NCBI RefSeq assembly: GCF_009765275.1 | Contig: NZ_VOPH01000003.1 | Coordinates: 678,201-742,200, forward strand | From: Chachezhania sediminis | GTDB lineage: Bacteria > Pseudomonadota > Alphaproteobacteria > Rhodobacterales > Rhodobacteraceae | Length of the DNA stretch: 64,000 bases | Direction of reading: 5' to 3' | Part shown: positions 1-7,999 of the stretch, in pieces | Position numbering within the stretch: the first letter of the stretch is position 1 | Layout: the number at the start of each line of letters is the position of its first letter | The notes under the pieces: generated by a model | The model's input: the letters and a program-made list of their open reading frames with translations, nothing else | What the model was told of the DNA's origin: nothing | The model's database searches: none | Position numbers and translations under genes: made by a program

Positions 1-543
1 GGCGAAAGCCGCCGGCTGGACAATGCCGTCCTGATCCGCCACGCGTTGTTCATGGCACTGGACATCTGCGTCGAACGGGATTTTCCGCTGCAGCTGCATA
101 CGGCCGTGGGCGACCTGGATATCGACATGCCGAAATGCGATCCAACGGTCTTTGTCCCCTTCATCAAGCAGGCCGAGGCGATGAAGGTGCCGCTGACGCT
201 GTTGCACTGCTATCCCTTCGTCCAGCAGGCCACCTGGCTGGCCGAGGTGTTCCAGAACGTCTATTTCGACGTGGGTTTTACCCTGAACTTCACCGGGCCG
301 CAGGCGATCCGGACCATGGAGCAGGCGATGGAGATGGGGCCGTTCTTCAAGCAGCTCTACAGCTCCGACGCCTTCGGGCTGGCGGAACTGCACTATCTGG
401 GCCGGATCCAGTTCGAACGGATGATGGACAAGGTCATGGGCCAGTGGCTGGCGGACGGCGACATCACCCTGAAAGAGGCCGACCGCATCATCGACATGAT
501 CACCCATGGCAATGCCGCGCGGATCTATCGCCTGACGGAATAG
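1..543 (+). CDS. Amidohydrolase family protein, C-terminal part (5' truncated by window edge)
   Basis: The reading frame is open from base 1 and ends at a TAG at 541-543, so only the last 180 residues are visible. They look like the C-terminal half of a TIM-barrel metal-dependent hydrolase (amidohydrolase_2 type, as in FluG or glutamine-synthetase-linked amidohydrolases). A beta-strand with a metal-type histidine (LQLHTAVGD) is followed by a second one (PLTLLHCYP), a strand reading VYFDVG, and a late aspartate in YSSDAFG, the position of the conserved metal/catalytic Asp in this superfamily. The protein ends in the usual helix with HGNAARIY. The gene converges on the AraC-formamidase gene, with only 15 bases between the two stops. 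The substrate cannot be read from this fragment. The family call is fairly secure, the specific function unknown. Confidence 0.75.
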   Translation, partial: GESRRLDNAVLIRHALFMALDICVERDFPLQLHTAVGDLDIDMPKCDPTVFVPFIKQAEAMKVPLTLLHCYPFVQQATWLAEVFQNVYFDVGFTLNFTGPQAIRTMEQAMEMGPFFKQLYSSDAFGLAELHYLGRIQFERMMDKVMGQWLADGDITLKEADRIIDMITHGNAARIYRLTE

Positions 544-558
544 GTCTCAGGTTCGGTT

Positions 559-2898
559 TCAGGCGGGCCCGCGCCCGTCGAACAGGGATTTACGGATGCT
601 GGCATGGACGCCGAAATTGCCGTCGGCCACCTGTGTCACCGCGAAATCGGCGGCGACGGACAACAGCGCGTGGCTGTCGTCCTCGGTCAGGCCATAGGTG
701 TCCATCAGGAACCGCCGCGCCTGTCGGAAGGCGTTGCGCAACGCGTGATCTACGGATGAGCGCGTATAGACATCGGTCTGCGCGCTGCGGCCCAGGTCGC
801 GCAGATGGTTTTCGAAACTGAAGCTTTGGATCACCCATTCGTCCGGGGTTTCGATCAGTGGCGTGGCCAGGCCCCGGACATGGGGCACCGTGTCCGCCCC
901 GACCTTGTGCAGGCGGACGCGCACGGTGCCGGTCAGCGACATCTCCAGCCCGGTGCCGTTGATCTCTCCGTCGCCCTGGCTGAAATGACCGTCGCCGATG
1001 GACAGAAGCGCTCCGTCCACGGCGACAGGCAGATAGACCTTTGAGCCCGGCCCCATGCGCCAGTTGTCGACGTTCCCGCCGAAGTATCCGGGTGGGATGC
1101 TGTCCACGATCTCTGCCTCGCGCGGGGCGACGCCTACGAACCCGAAATGCGGCCGGGCGGGCACGGTGATCCCGGTCAGACTGCGGCGGTGGTCCACCCG
1201 GTCGTGATCGACGGGGATGCCGGGGTAGTCCATCGTGTCATGGACCACGCCGAACGGATCGGTCTGGGGTGTCCATTCGTACTGGTAGATCGCGCGGGCC
1301 TCTTCCGGCCGGTCCAGGTCGACCTCGAAGATCGTGACGGTTTCATGCCGGCGGGTGCCCTGCAGGGGGTCGCTGTACTGGTATCCCCACCAGGCCGAGG
1401 CGTTCGACCCAAAGGCCTTGCCAGGATAGGCCGGGTTGGCCGACGGGCGCGGCGCGATCTCCAGGATCTCGACCTCCAGCACGTCGCCGGGTCCGGCGCC
1501 CTTCACGTGGATCGGGCCAGTGCAGATGTGAACGCCGAAGCCCTCGCCGGCCCCCCGCCCGAAGATCGACGCATCCAGCGGCCCGGCCCCGCGGCGGTCG
1601 ATGGTCTTGCCGTCGCGGGTCCAGCGAAACACGCTTTCCGCGCCCGGGTCGCCTTCGATGAAACGGGCATAGTCGTCGCCGCCATGCTGGGTCAGGGTTT
1701 CGACGCGGATGACGGCCCCCGACGGGACGTAAAGGACCGGCGGGATGGCGCGGCTGATATGGCCCCAGTGCACCGTGTCGGACCGCGCGGGCAACACGAA
1801 GTCGGCGGTGTTGTCTGGGGCGGCGCCGGGTGTCGGCAGGTCGCCGCCGGACAGGGCAGCGGACGTGCCCGGGGAAGCGGGCCTGGCCCCGCCCGCGCCG
1901 GTCATCGGCGCACCGGGATGGCCGCGGAAGGCATAGGGCAGGGGCGCGGCGCTGTTGCCGTCGCGCAGGTCGCGGGGCGTGATCCCGAAGGCATCGCGGA
2001 ACGACCGGCTGAAATGGGACGCGCTGGCAAAGCCCCAGCGATGCGCGATCTGGGCGATCGACACGGCGTTCTGGCTCATGTCCAGCAGGTCGGCACGGCT
2101 GCGTTCCAGCCGCTTCTGGCGGACATGGCGCTGGAAGGTGCTGCCGTGCAGCTCGAACAACCGCTGGACATAGCGTTGCGACAGGCCAGCGGCCTCGGCG
2201 ATCTCTCCCAGGGTCAGTTCGGCGGCGGTCAGGCGGCTGTCGATGGCGGCGGCGACACGGCGGAAATGGGCGACCTGCACCGTGCTCATAGATCCGTCGT
2301 CCAGGTCCGCCTCCTGGATCAGGGCGCTGCAGACCAGGTCCAGCAGCGCGCCTTCGCCGGTGGTCAGATCCTCCTGCGTCAGCGAATCCAGCTGCGCGCC
2401 CAGAACCCCCAGCATTGACCGAGCCATGTCGGCCGCGACCGAGGCGCCAAGGACCAGCGGCAGCCGCGGCTTGTAGCGGCCAAGGCGCGAGGACAGCAGC
2501 GCGCGGGGCAGCTCCAGCAGCACCGCCTTGGCATCGGCCGACCATTCGATCTGCCAGTCCTGGCCCTGGTCCACCACCGTCAGGTCGTTCTGGGCAAAGT
2601 ACTGGACCCGCGCGCCGCTGGTCAGCACGCCCCGGCTGCGGAGCGTCAGGATCAGCAGCAGCGGCGCCGTCGCCGGCTGGCCCGCCACGGGGCGCAGCGC
2701 CTGGCCCGGAGCGCAGAAGCGGCCGATGCGCAGGCTGCTGGCCGCCTCCATCAGGTCCAGCGTGCCGCTGCGGACCTTTTCGCCTTCGGCCGCCGGGGCC
2801 AGCCCAAGGACGGCCAGCCGCCTGCGCCAGCCGTCGGCGCGTTCCGCTTCCGGCAGGGTCGACAGGTCAAGGTGGTCCAGTCCCTGGTGCATGGACAT
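559..2898 (-). CDS. AraC-type regulator fused to an acetamidase/formamidase domain
   Basis: One uninterrupted 779-residue frame carries two modules normally encoded separately. Residues about 1-215 resemble the AraC-binding-like sensor. Residues about 218-313 are a complete two-helix-turn-helix AraC/XylS DNA-binding domain (TLGEIAEAAGLSQRYVQRLF, then IAQIAHRWGFASASHFSRSF, ending GITPRDLR). A Pro/Ala/Gly-rich linker of about 50 residues leads to a full FmdA/AmdA acetamidase/formamidase domain (about 367-779) with DTVHWG, GPGDVLEVE, WWGYQY and the glycine-rich GGNVDNWRMG. The start at 2898 is chosen because it precedes the sensor and has a purine-rich GGGGA about 10 bases upstream; ATG at 2892 is an alternative. 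An internal ATG in the linker (near 1908) has no ribosome-binding site, so a true fusion is the simplest reading. The gene is divergent from a second, exported formamidase closely similar to its C-terminal half. It may be a regulator that binds the amide ligand with an enzyme-derived domain, or a bifunctional protein. Confidence 0.85.
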   Translation of the reverse strand: MSMHQGLDHLDLSTLPEAERADGWRRRLAVLGLAPAAEGEKVRSGTLDLMEAASSLRIGRFCAPGQALRPVAGQPATAPLLLILTLRSRGVLTSGARVQYFAQNDLTVVDQGQDWQIEWSADAKAVLLELPRALLSSRLGRYKPRLPLVLGASVAADMARSMLGVLGAQLDSLTQEDLTTGEGALLDLVCSALIQEADLDDGSMSTVQVAHFRRVAAAIDSRLTAAELTLGEIAEAAGLSQRYVQRLFELHGSTFQRHVRQKRLERSRADLLDMSQNAVSIAQIAHRWGFASASHFSRSFRDAFGITPRDLRDGNSAAPLPYAFRGHPGAPMTGAGGARPASPGTSAALSGGDLPTPGAAPDNTADFVLPARSDTVHWGHISRAIPPVLYVPSGAVIRVETLTQHGGDDYARFIEGDPGAESVFRWTRDGKTIDRRGAGPLDASIFGRGAGEGFGVHICTGPIHVKGAGPGDVLEVEILEIAPRPSANPAYPGKAFGSNASAWWGYQYSDPLQGTRRHETVTIFEVDLDRPEEARAIYQYEWTPQTDPFGVVHDTMDYPGIPVDHDRVDHRRSLTGITVPARPHFGFVGVAPREAEIVDSIPPGYFGGNVDNWRMGPGSKVYLPVAVDGALLSIGDGHFSQGDGEINGTGLEMSLTGTVRVRLHKVGADTVPHVRGLATPLIETPDEWVIQSFSFENHLRDLGRSAQTDVYTRSSVDHALRNAFRQARRFLMDTYGLTEDDSHALLSVAADFAVTQVADGNFGVHASIRKSLFDGRGPA

Positions 2899-3211
2899 CC
2901 GGGCAAGTCCCCGCTTTTGGCCGGGCGGATCCCCGGCGCGGTGGGTGTGAATTCTGGAATTCCACAGAGTATGCACCTTTTTTGCGCGCCTGTACCGTCT
3001 TGCACTATTCCGGACCCGCACAATCTGTTGCCCAGAGGTGAAAGCGCCTTTTGGGCGATACCGCCCTGCGTGCATCAACATCCTGATCTGGAATGATTTT
3101 CGGCCGTTCCGCGGGCTTGTCGGCCCATCTGCCGGAACGCTTGCCCGGGCGGCCTCGCGCCCCGCAACGTCGCACGGCAAGCAACCGGAAACACCCAACA
3201 GGAGAGACGCC
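2899..3211. other. Divergent intergenic region between the two formamidase genes
   Basis: This 313-base stretch separates the AraC-formamidase fusion (leftward) from the exported formamidase (rightward) and must hold both promoters. It contains an imperfect palindrome at 2946-2966, listed separately. I see no convincing small gene; frames running through it from the neighbours lack ribosome-binding sites. Confidence 0.5.
2946..2966. promoter_or_regulatory. Imperfect palindrome, possible operator
   Basis: The two halves TGTGAATTC and GAATTCCACA are inverted around a short centre, with one extra base in the right half. The site lies 48 bases upstream of the AraC-fusion start and about 245 bases before the divergent formamidase. 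This position would suit autoregulation, but AraC proteins more often use direct repeats, so the assignment is weak. Confidence 0.3.
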
Positions 3212-4651
3212 ATGTGTCGTGGAGACGACGTCAATTGCCCCGATTTCGAGGCTCATTTCAGCCAGTTCAAGGAAGAGATCAACCCCGGCCGCCGCGGCTT
3301 TCTGGGCGCGGGTCTGCTGGGCGCTGGCGGTCTGGCCGCGGGCGGCCTGTCGCTGGTGACGCCGGCGCTGGCGCAGACCAGTGCGCAGAAACGGCCCGGC
3401 ACGCCGAGCTATCACTACCTGCCCGCAAATTCGGATACCGTGCACTGGGGCTATTTCAGCAAGACCCTGAAACCGCAGGTCGAGGTCGACAGCGGTGATA
3501 TCGTCACGATCGAGACGCTGACCCACCATGCGGCCGACGACATGGAGCGCATGGTGCAGGGAGATGAGGGCGCGGAAAGCGTGTACCTCTGGACCAAGGA
3601 CAAGAAGGGCGTCGATCGGCGCGGCGCGGGTTCGACCGATCCGTCGGTCTACAAGATCGGGTCCGGGGACGGGCAGGGCGTGCATATCCTGACCGGCCCG
3701 GTCTATGTCCGCGGGGCCGGGCCGGGCGACGTGCTGGAGGTACGTATCCTCGACTGTGCGCCGCGCCCTTCTGGCAATCCGCAGTTCACCGGGAAAAGCT
3801 TCGGGTCGAACGCGGCGGCGTGGTGGGGATACCACTACAACGACATGCTGAACGGCGACAAACGCGAGGTCATCACGATCTACGAGGTCGACGCCACCGG
3901 GGACAAGAGCTGGGCCGAAGCGGTCTACAACTTCAAGTGGGTGCCCCAAACCGACCCCTATGGCGTGGTCCACCCGACCATCGACTATCCCGGCGTGCCG
4001 GTGGACCATTCGCTGACCAACCGCAACTTCGACGTGCTGAAGGGCATCCGGATCCCGATCCGGCCGCATTTCGGCACCCTGGGCGTGGCCCCGGCCGAGG
4101 CCGATTTCGTCGATTCCGTCCCGCCCAGCTATACCGGCGGCAATGTCGACAACTGGCGGATCGGCAAGGGGGCGACGATGTACTATCCCGTGTCCGTCGA
4201 CGGTGCGCTGCTGTCGGTGGGCGACCCCCATGCCAGCCAGGGCGACAGCGAACTGTGCGGCACGGCCATTGAATGTTCGCTGACCGGCACCTTCCAGCTG
4301 ATCGTGCACAAGAAGGCCGACCTGGCCGGAACGCCGCTGGAAAGCGTGGACTATCCGATGCTGGAAACTCAGTCGGAATGGGTCGTTCACGGCTTTTCCG
4401 TCCCGAACTACCTGGAAATCCTGGGCCCCAATGCGCAGGCGGATATCTATGGCAAGTCTTCGATCGACGATGCGATGCGGGATGCGTTCCGCAAGATGCG
4501 GGCCTTCCTGATGTCGTCGAAGGGCCTGACCGAGGACGAGGCGCATTCGCTGATGTCCGTGGGTGTCGATTTCGGCGTGACCCAGGTGGTCGACGGCAAC
4601 TGGGGCGTCCATGCCATCGTGAAAAAGGACATCTTCTCGGGCCGCGGCTAA
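3212..4651 (+). CDS. Acetamidase/formamidase with twin-arginine signal
   Basis: This 479-residue acetamidase/formamidase (FmdA_AmdA family) hydrolyses short amides to ammonia and a carboxylate in characterised relatives. ATG 3212 is preceded by AGGAGA at 8 bases spacing. The N-terminus is unusual for the family: a Tat motif RRGFLG (Arg27-Arg28), a Gly/Ala/Leu-rich hydrophobic stretch and an ALAQ cleavage site near residue 54 predict export of the folded protein to the periplasm. The body has DTVHWGYFSK, GPGDVLEVR, WWGYHYND, GGNVDNWRIG and GDPHASQGDSE, all shared with the C-terminal half of the divergent AraC fusion. The pair therefore looks like an ancestral duplication, one copy exported and one captured by a regulator. 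A strong hairpin follows the stop. The substrate is not evident; most characterised family members are cytoplasmic. Confidence 0.9.
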   Translation: MCRGDDVNCPDFEAHFSQFKEEINPGRRGFLGAGLLGAGGLAAGGLSLVTPALAQTSAQKRPGTPSYHYLPANSDTVHWGYFSKTLKPQVEVDSGDIVTIETLTHHAADDMERMVQGDEGAESVYLWTKDKKGVDRRGAGSTDPSVYKIGSGDGQGVHILTGPVYVRGAGPGDVLEVRILDCAPRPSGNPQFTGKSFGSNAAAWWGYHYNDMLNGDKREVITIYEVDATGDKSWAEAVYNFKWVPQTDPYGVVHPTIDYPGVPVDHSLTNRNFDVLKGIRIPIRPHFGTLGVAPAEADFVDSVPPSYTGGNVDNWRIGKGATMYYPVSVDGALLSVGDPHASQGDSELCGTAIECSLTGTFQLIVHKKADLAGTPLESVDYPMLETQSEWVVHGFSVPNYLEILGPNAQADIYGKSSIDDAMRDAFRKMRAFLMSSKGLTEDEAHSLMSVGVDFGVTQVVDGNWGVHAIVKKDIFSGRG

Positions 4652-4993
4652 GGGGCGTTGCGCGCGGGGAAGGCCCCCGCGCGCAACGGCGGTCAGCGCC
4701 GCGTCGGACGGGGGGATCCGCGCCGGCGGCCCGCATTTGGTCCGGTCCGGGAACGGTCCCGGCCCGGGCCTCCGCCCACGGATCGCATCATCTTTTCCGC
4801 GGGATCGCGGCCACCGCCGGTCTTGCAGCACGAGGGTCATTGCGCCGAAGGTTGCGCCGCGCAGGGCGGCACTGGCCGGGCCGGCCTTTCCGGATGGACT
4901 AGCGGCCGGTCAGGAACCCGAGGCGCAGCCCTGCCGCCGCTAAGGCCGCCTGCGCACATCTACCTCGGGACGCCAGACCCGCCGGTCCTGACC
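4652..4993. other. Convergent intergenic region
   Basis: The space between the tail ends of the formamidase and the LuxR-type regulator. Apart from the hairpin at 4657-4687 I see no gene or further signal. Confidence 0.5.
4657..4687. terminator. Long GC-rich hairpin after exported formamidase
   Basis: A 13-base arm at 4657-4669 (GTTGCGCGCGGGG) is perfectly complementary to 4675-4687, with a 5-base loop. It starts 5 bases after the formamidase stop. There is no T-run, so it may act as a structural end or with Rho. Confidence 0.65.
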
Positions 4994-5719
4994 CTAGTTC
5001 AGCCCGCTTCTGGAAGAATAGAGTGCCGCCAGTTCCGAACGGTTGGCACAGCCTTCCTTGGCCATGGCCCGGCCCAGATGGGTGCGGACCGTGCCGTGAC
5101 GGATGCCAAGGATGCGGGAAATGTCCCGGTCGGTGCAGCCGCGGGCGACAAGGCGGACCACCTCCGCCTCGCGCGGGGTCAGGGCGGTGTCCTGCTGGCT
5201 GCGGAGCGCCGCCTTCAGGAAGGGTTCCAGGGCCGACAGCAGGCCCAGCTCCCGGTCGCCGAAATCCGGCGTGCCGTGTGCGCGCCACAGGCGGAAATCG
5301 CCCAGGTCGCGGGCGCCGTCCTTAAGGAACAGGTTGATCCCGTGGCTAAGTCCGTCGCGGGCCAGGAAATCGGTGTAGAATTCCGTCCGGCGCAGGTCCT
5401 CGCGCGGCATCACCTCGTCCACCAGCGCCGGGCGGGCCAGCGCGCGGACACGGTGCGTGACCGGATCGCGGTACTGGAACCAGTCGTCGTAGCGGGCGAT
5501 GTTGTCCGGATCCATGTTCAGGATCGTGGCATTGCCGAACCGCCCCGACGCCTCGGACCAGATGTAGGAGGCGCCGTAATCGGCCCGCAGCAGCCGCGCC
5601 AGGTCGCCAAGGACCGGTCCGCGGATATCGTCCCAGGGGCCGGCCCGGTTCAGCCGGGTGACGATGTCGCCGAACAGCTGCATTTCCTGAAGGGTGATGT
5701 CACGGATCACCTGGTCCAC
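4994..5719 (-). CDS. LuxR-family transcriptional regulator
   Basis: The C-terminal 60 residues form a typical LuxR/NarL-type helix-turn-helix (LTPREAEVVRLVARG, then DISRILGIRHGTVRTHL). The N-terminal 170 residues show no receiver-domain phosphorylation pattern and look like a GAF/PAS-like sensor, so this is probably a ligand-responsive orphan regulator rather than a response regulator. GTG 5719 is chosen because AAAGG lies about 9 bases upstream; a TTG at 5746 in the same frame would add 9 residues but has no visible ribosome-binding site. The gene lies 145 bases downstream of the MOSC gene on the same strand and could be transcribed with it. Target genes are unknown, the NMO-amidase-MOSC operon being the obvious candidate. 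Confidence 0.8.
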   Translation of the reverse strand: MDQVIRDITLQEMQLFGDIVTRLNRAGPWDDIRGPVLGDLARLLRADYGASYIWSEASGRFGNATILNMDPDNIARYDDWFQYRDPVTHRVRALARPALVDEVMPREDLRRTEFYTDFLARDGLSHGINLFLKDGARDLGDFRLWRAHGTPDFGDRELGLLSALEPFLKAALRSQQDTALTPREAEVVRLVARGCTDRDISRILGIRHGTVRTHLGRAMAKEGCANRSELAALYSSRSGLN

Positions 5720-5864
5720 CGCCGCCGCCCTTTGTTTCCGGATCAACGGGACAATCTTACGCCGGTGGGCCGGTCTGTGTACCCCTGCAGTGCGCCCGGC
5801 AGCCTCGCTTGCGGGAAATGCGCGAAAATTGCGCGGCTGGCGGCGGACAGGGGGCCCGGTTCGA

Positions 5865-6638
5865 CTAGAACGCGATTTCCGTGCCGGCGGTCAGGGTGCC
5901 GCCCTGGATGACCTCGCCATAGATGCCCATGTCGGAATGGTCGTAGCTCTGCTGAAGCAGTTTCGGTACGGCCATGTCGCGTTCGGCGGTCACCGGGTTC
6001 ACCTCGGTCGCGGGGCAGCGGCGGGTGCGCAGGCACAGCCGCAGGCGGACGTTGCCCAGAGAGATTTCCCTGTCCACCAGCCCCAGTTCCGCCAACGGCG
6101 GCCAGCCGTCGAAATAGATGTTGCCGCGGAACCGCAGCGGATCGACCGCGTTGCCGGTCTTCTTCTCGAAATCCCGGACCGAGGCGAGGTTGATCAGCGA
6201 CACCGCGTTCATCATCTGCGCCGACACGACAGAGATATCGGTGAACCGGTTGTCCCCGCCCCGCGCCAGCGACGGGCGGTTTCCGGGCGGCAGGTCCAGG
6301 TAGGTCGCCATGTAGTCGACCGCCGCATCGGCGCCTTCGGCCGTGTCCAGCGTGGTTTCCAGCTTCAGTACGCCGCCTTCGCGGATGGTGAAGGCGCCTG
6401 TGGCGGGGTCGTAATGCGTCTTCAGCCCCGCCAGCGCGGCGTCGGTCATCAGGACCAGGAACCGGTTCTTGGGCAGCGGGCGCCAATTGTCGGGGTCCAG
6501 ACCGCTGTTATGGCGGGCAAAGCCAAAGACGCGGTCGTGGGGAAACCCTTCGCCCGGGGTCAGGCTGACCCGATCCAGCTGCTGGGGCGACAGGCCCTTG
6601 ACCGGATAGTGATACAGCGCGGCGATCTTGCCCTTCAT
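5865..6638 (-). CDS. MOSC domain-containing protein
   Basis: This 257-residue protein has an N-terminal MOSC_N beta-barrel (ALYHYPVKGLSPQQL, HDRVFGF) and a C-terminal MOSC domain with the conserved cysteine segment RRCPATEVNP that binds the molybdenum cofactor sulfur in this superfamily. Relatives include eukaryotic mARC proteins and bacterial YcbX/YiiM, which reduce N-hydroxylated compounds. Its ATG overlaps the stop of the upstream amidase by the ATGA arrangement at 6635-6638, so the two are translationally coupled. Together with the adjacent nitronate monooxygenase this suggests handling of N-oxygenated compounds, which is inference. Confidence 0.88.
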   Translation of the reverse strand: MKGKIAALYHYPVKGLSPQQLDRVSLTPGEGFPHDRVFGFARHNSGLDPDNWRPLPKNRFLVLMTDAALAGLKTHYDPATGAFTIREGGVLKLETTLDTAEGADAAVDYMATYLDLPPGNRPSLARGGDNRFTDISVVSAQMMNAVSLINLASVRDFEKKTGNAVDPLRFRGNIYFDGWPPLAELGLVDREISLGNVRLRLCLRTRRCPATEVNPVTAERDMAVPKLLQQSYDHSDMGIYGEVIQGGTLTAGTEIAF

Positions 6639-7999
6639 TTCCGGGTCTCCTGAACTGTGTTACAGGGGGCAAGCACAGCTTCCAGCGCCAGCCCGATGGC
6701 CAGCACGCGGCGATCCTCGCCCGTCCGGCCTTCGACCATAAGGCCAACCGGCAGGCCCTGGCTATCGCGCCCTGCGGGCAGCGACAAGGACGGCGTGCCC
6801 AGCATCGATGCGCGGGTGGTGTTCCGGACAATGGTCGGGAAGGTGGGCAGGTCTGCACCTTCGACCGCCATGGTCTCGTCCTCGCCGATCAGGGGCGGGG
6901 GGACCGGCACGGTGGCCGACAGGATCGCATCGACCCCCGCCGCGTCCAGTAACGCGGACCAGTCGCCCTTCAGCCGGGGCAGGGCGGTGGCGATGGCTGT
7001 CTGCCAGGCCTTGCGGGTCTGTTCGGCCAGCATCGGCAGGGCGGCGAAGATCCCGGCCACGTCGGGGCTGGCGACCTTGGCCGCGACGTCGTCATAGCTC
7101 AGCCCCACCAGATCCCGCGCCAGGCGGCTGAACGACGCACGGCCCTCGCAGAACGCAACGGGGTCGCCGTGCAGGATCGTGGCGGCGTCGATGTCGGCCG
7201 CGTCGACATGGATCAGCGTGATGTCCGCGGCCTCCAGCAGGTCCAGCGCCTTTGTCATCGCGTCATCGACCTGCGCGGAAAGGCCGGGCCGGATGTCGCT
7301 GGCGATGCCCAGCCTCAGCGGCCGGTCGGGCAGGGCGGGCAGTGTCTCGTCACCGGCGACGATGCCGTCCAGCGTGGCGCAGTCGGCGACAGTTGCGGCC
7401 ATCGGTCCGATCGTGTCACGGGTGGCCGAGATCGTCAGCACGCCACCATCCGGATAGCGCCCGGTCGATGGACGGAACCCGCAGATGCCGCAGAAGGCCG
7501 CGGGGATACGGACCGATCCGCCGGTATCGGTGCCCAGGGCCGCAGGGATCAGGCCAAGAGCAATGGCCGAGGCATTCCCGCCCGAGGATCCGCCGGCCAC
7601 GCGTTCAGGATCGACCGGGTTCCGGACGGGACCGTAAAGCGCGTTGTTCGACGTCACGCCGAAGGCGAATTCGTGCAGGTTCAGTTTCATCACCGGGACC
7701 GCGCCCGCGTCGCGCAGGCGCGCGACCGGCGGGGCGTCGGCGGCGGGTACATGGCCCTGCAGGGCCGGGCTGCCGCCGGTGGTGGCAAAGGGCAGGGCGT
7801 CGATATTGTCCTTCACGCCGATGGGCAGGCCCGACAACGGGCCGGGACCCCCGGACCCCAGCAGGTCGGCGATCTGGGCCGCGTCCGCCTGGGTCGTGGT
7901 GTTGTAGCCGCCGATCCGGGCCAGCGTTTCGGCAATGTGGCGTGCCACGGCAGCGGGCCCGCCGGTCGCGGCCAGTGCGCGGAAGTCGTCCAGTGTCAT
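6635..7999 (-). CDS. Amidase-signature family hydrolase
   Basis: This 454-residue member of the amidase signature (GatA/FAAH-like) family should hydrolyse a carboxamide. The full catalytic set is visible: Lys63 in GVKDN, Ser138 in the GGSSGGNAS segment and nucleophilic Ser162 in DTGGSVRIP. ATG 7999 overlaps the stop of the upstream nitronate monooxygenase (ATGA), and the stop overlaps the start of the MOSC gene in the same way, giving a tightly coupled three-gene operon. It is not a GatA, since no gatB or gatC is nearby and the C-terminal half diverges. The substrate is unknown; the neighbouring formamidases show that amide turnover recurs in this region. Confidence 0.9.
   Translation of the reverse strand: MTLDDFRALAATGGPAAVARHIAETLARIGGYNTTTQADAAQIADLLGSGGPGPLSGLPIGVKDNIDALPFATTGGSPALQGHVPAADAPPVARLRDAGAVPVMKLNLHEFAFGVTSNNALYGPVRNPVDPERVAGGSSGGNASAIALGLIPAALGTDTGGSVRIPAAFCGICGFRPSTGRYPDGGVLTISATRDTIGPMAATVADCATLDGIVAGDETLPALPDRPLRLGIASDIRPGLSAQVDDAMTKALDLLEAADITLIHVDAADIDAATILHGDPVAFCEGRASFSRLARDLVGLSYDDVAAKVASPDVAGIFAALPMLAEQTRKAWQTAIATALPRLKGDWSALLDAAGVDAILSATVPVPPPLIGEDETMAVEGADLPTFPTIVRNTTRASMLGTPSLSLPAGRDSQGLPVGLMVEGRTGEDRRVLAIGLALEAVLAPCNTVQETRK

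Noticed and set aside
1147..2418. Long plus-strand frame opposite the AraC-formamidase gene
   Set aside because: It is the antisense shadow of a GC-rich gene with clear domains, has no ribosome-binding site and encodes an Arg/Gly/His-rich sequence without family similarity.
3005..4840. 611-residue minus-strand frame over the exported formamidase
   Set aside because: Mirror frame of a well-supported gene; composition biased and no recognisable motif.
6635..7999. GatA subunit of glutamyl-tRNA amidotransferase
   Set aside because: The amidase signature is shared, but gatB and gatC are absent and the gene is coupled to NMO and MOSC genes, so a stand-alone amidase is more likely.
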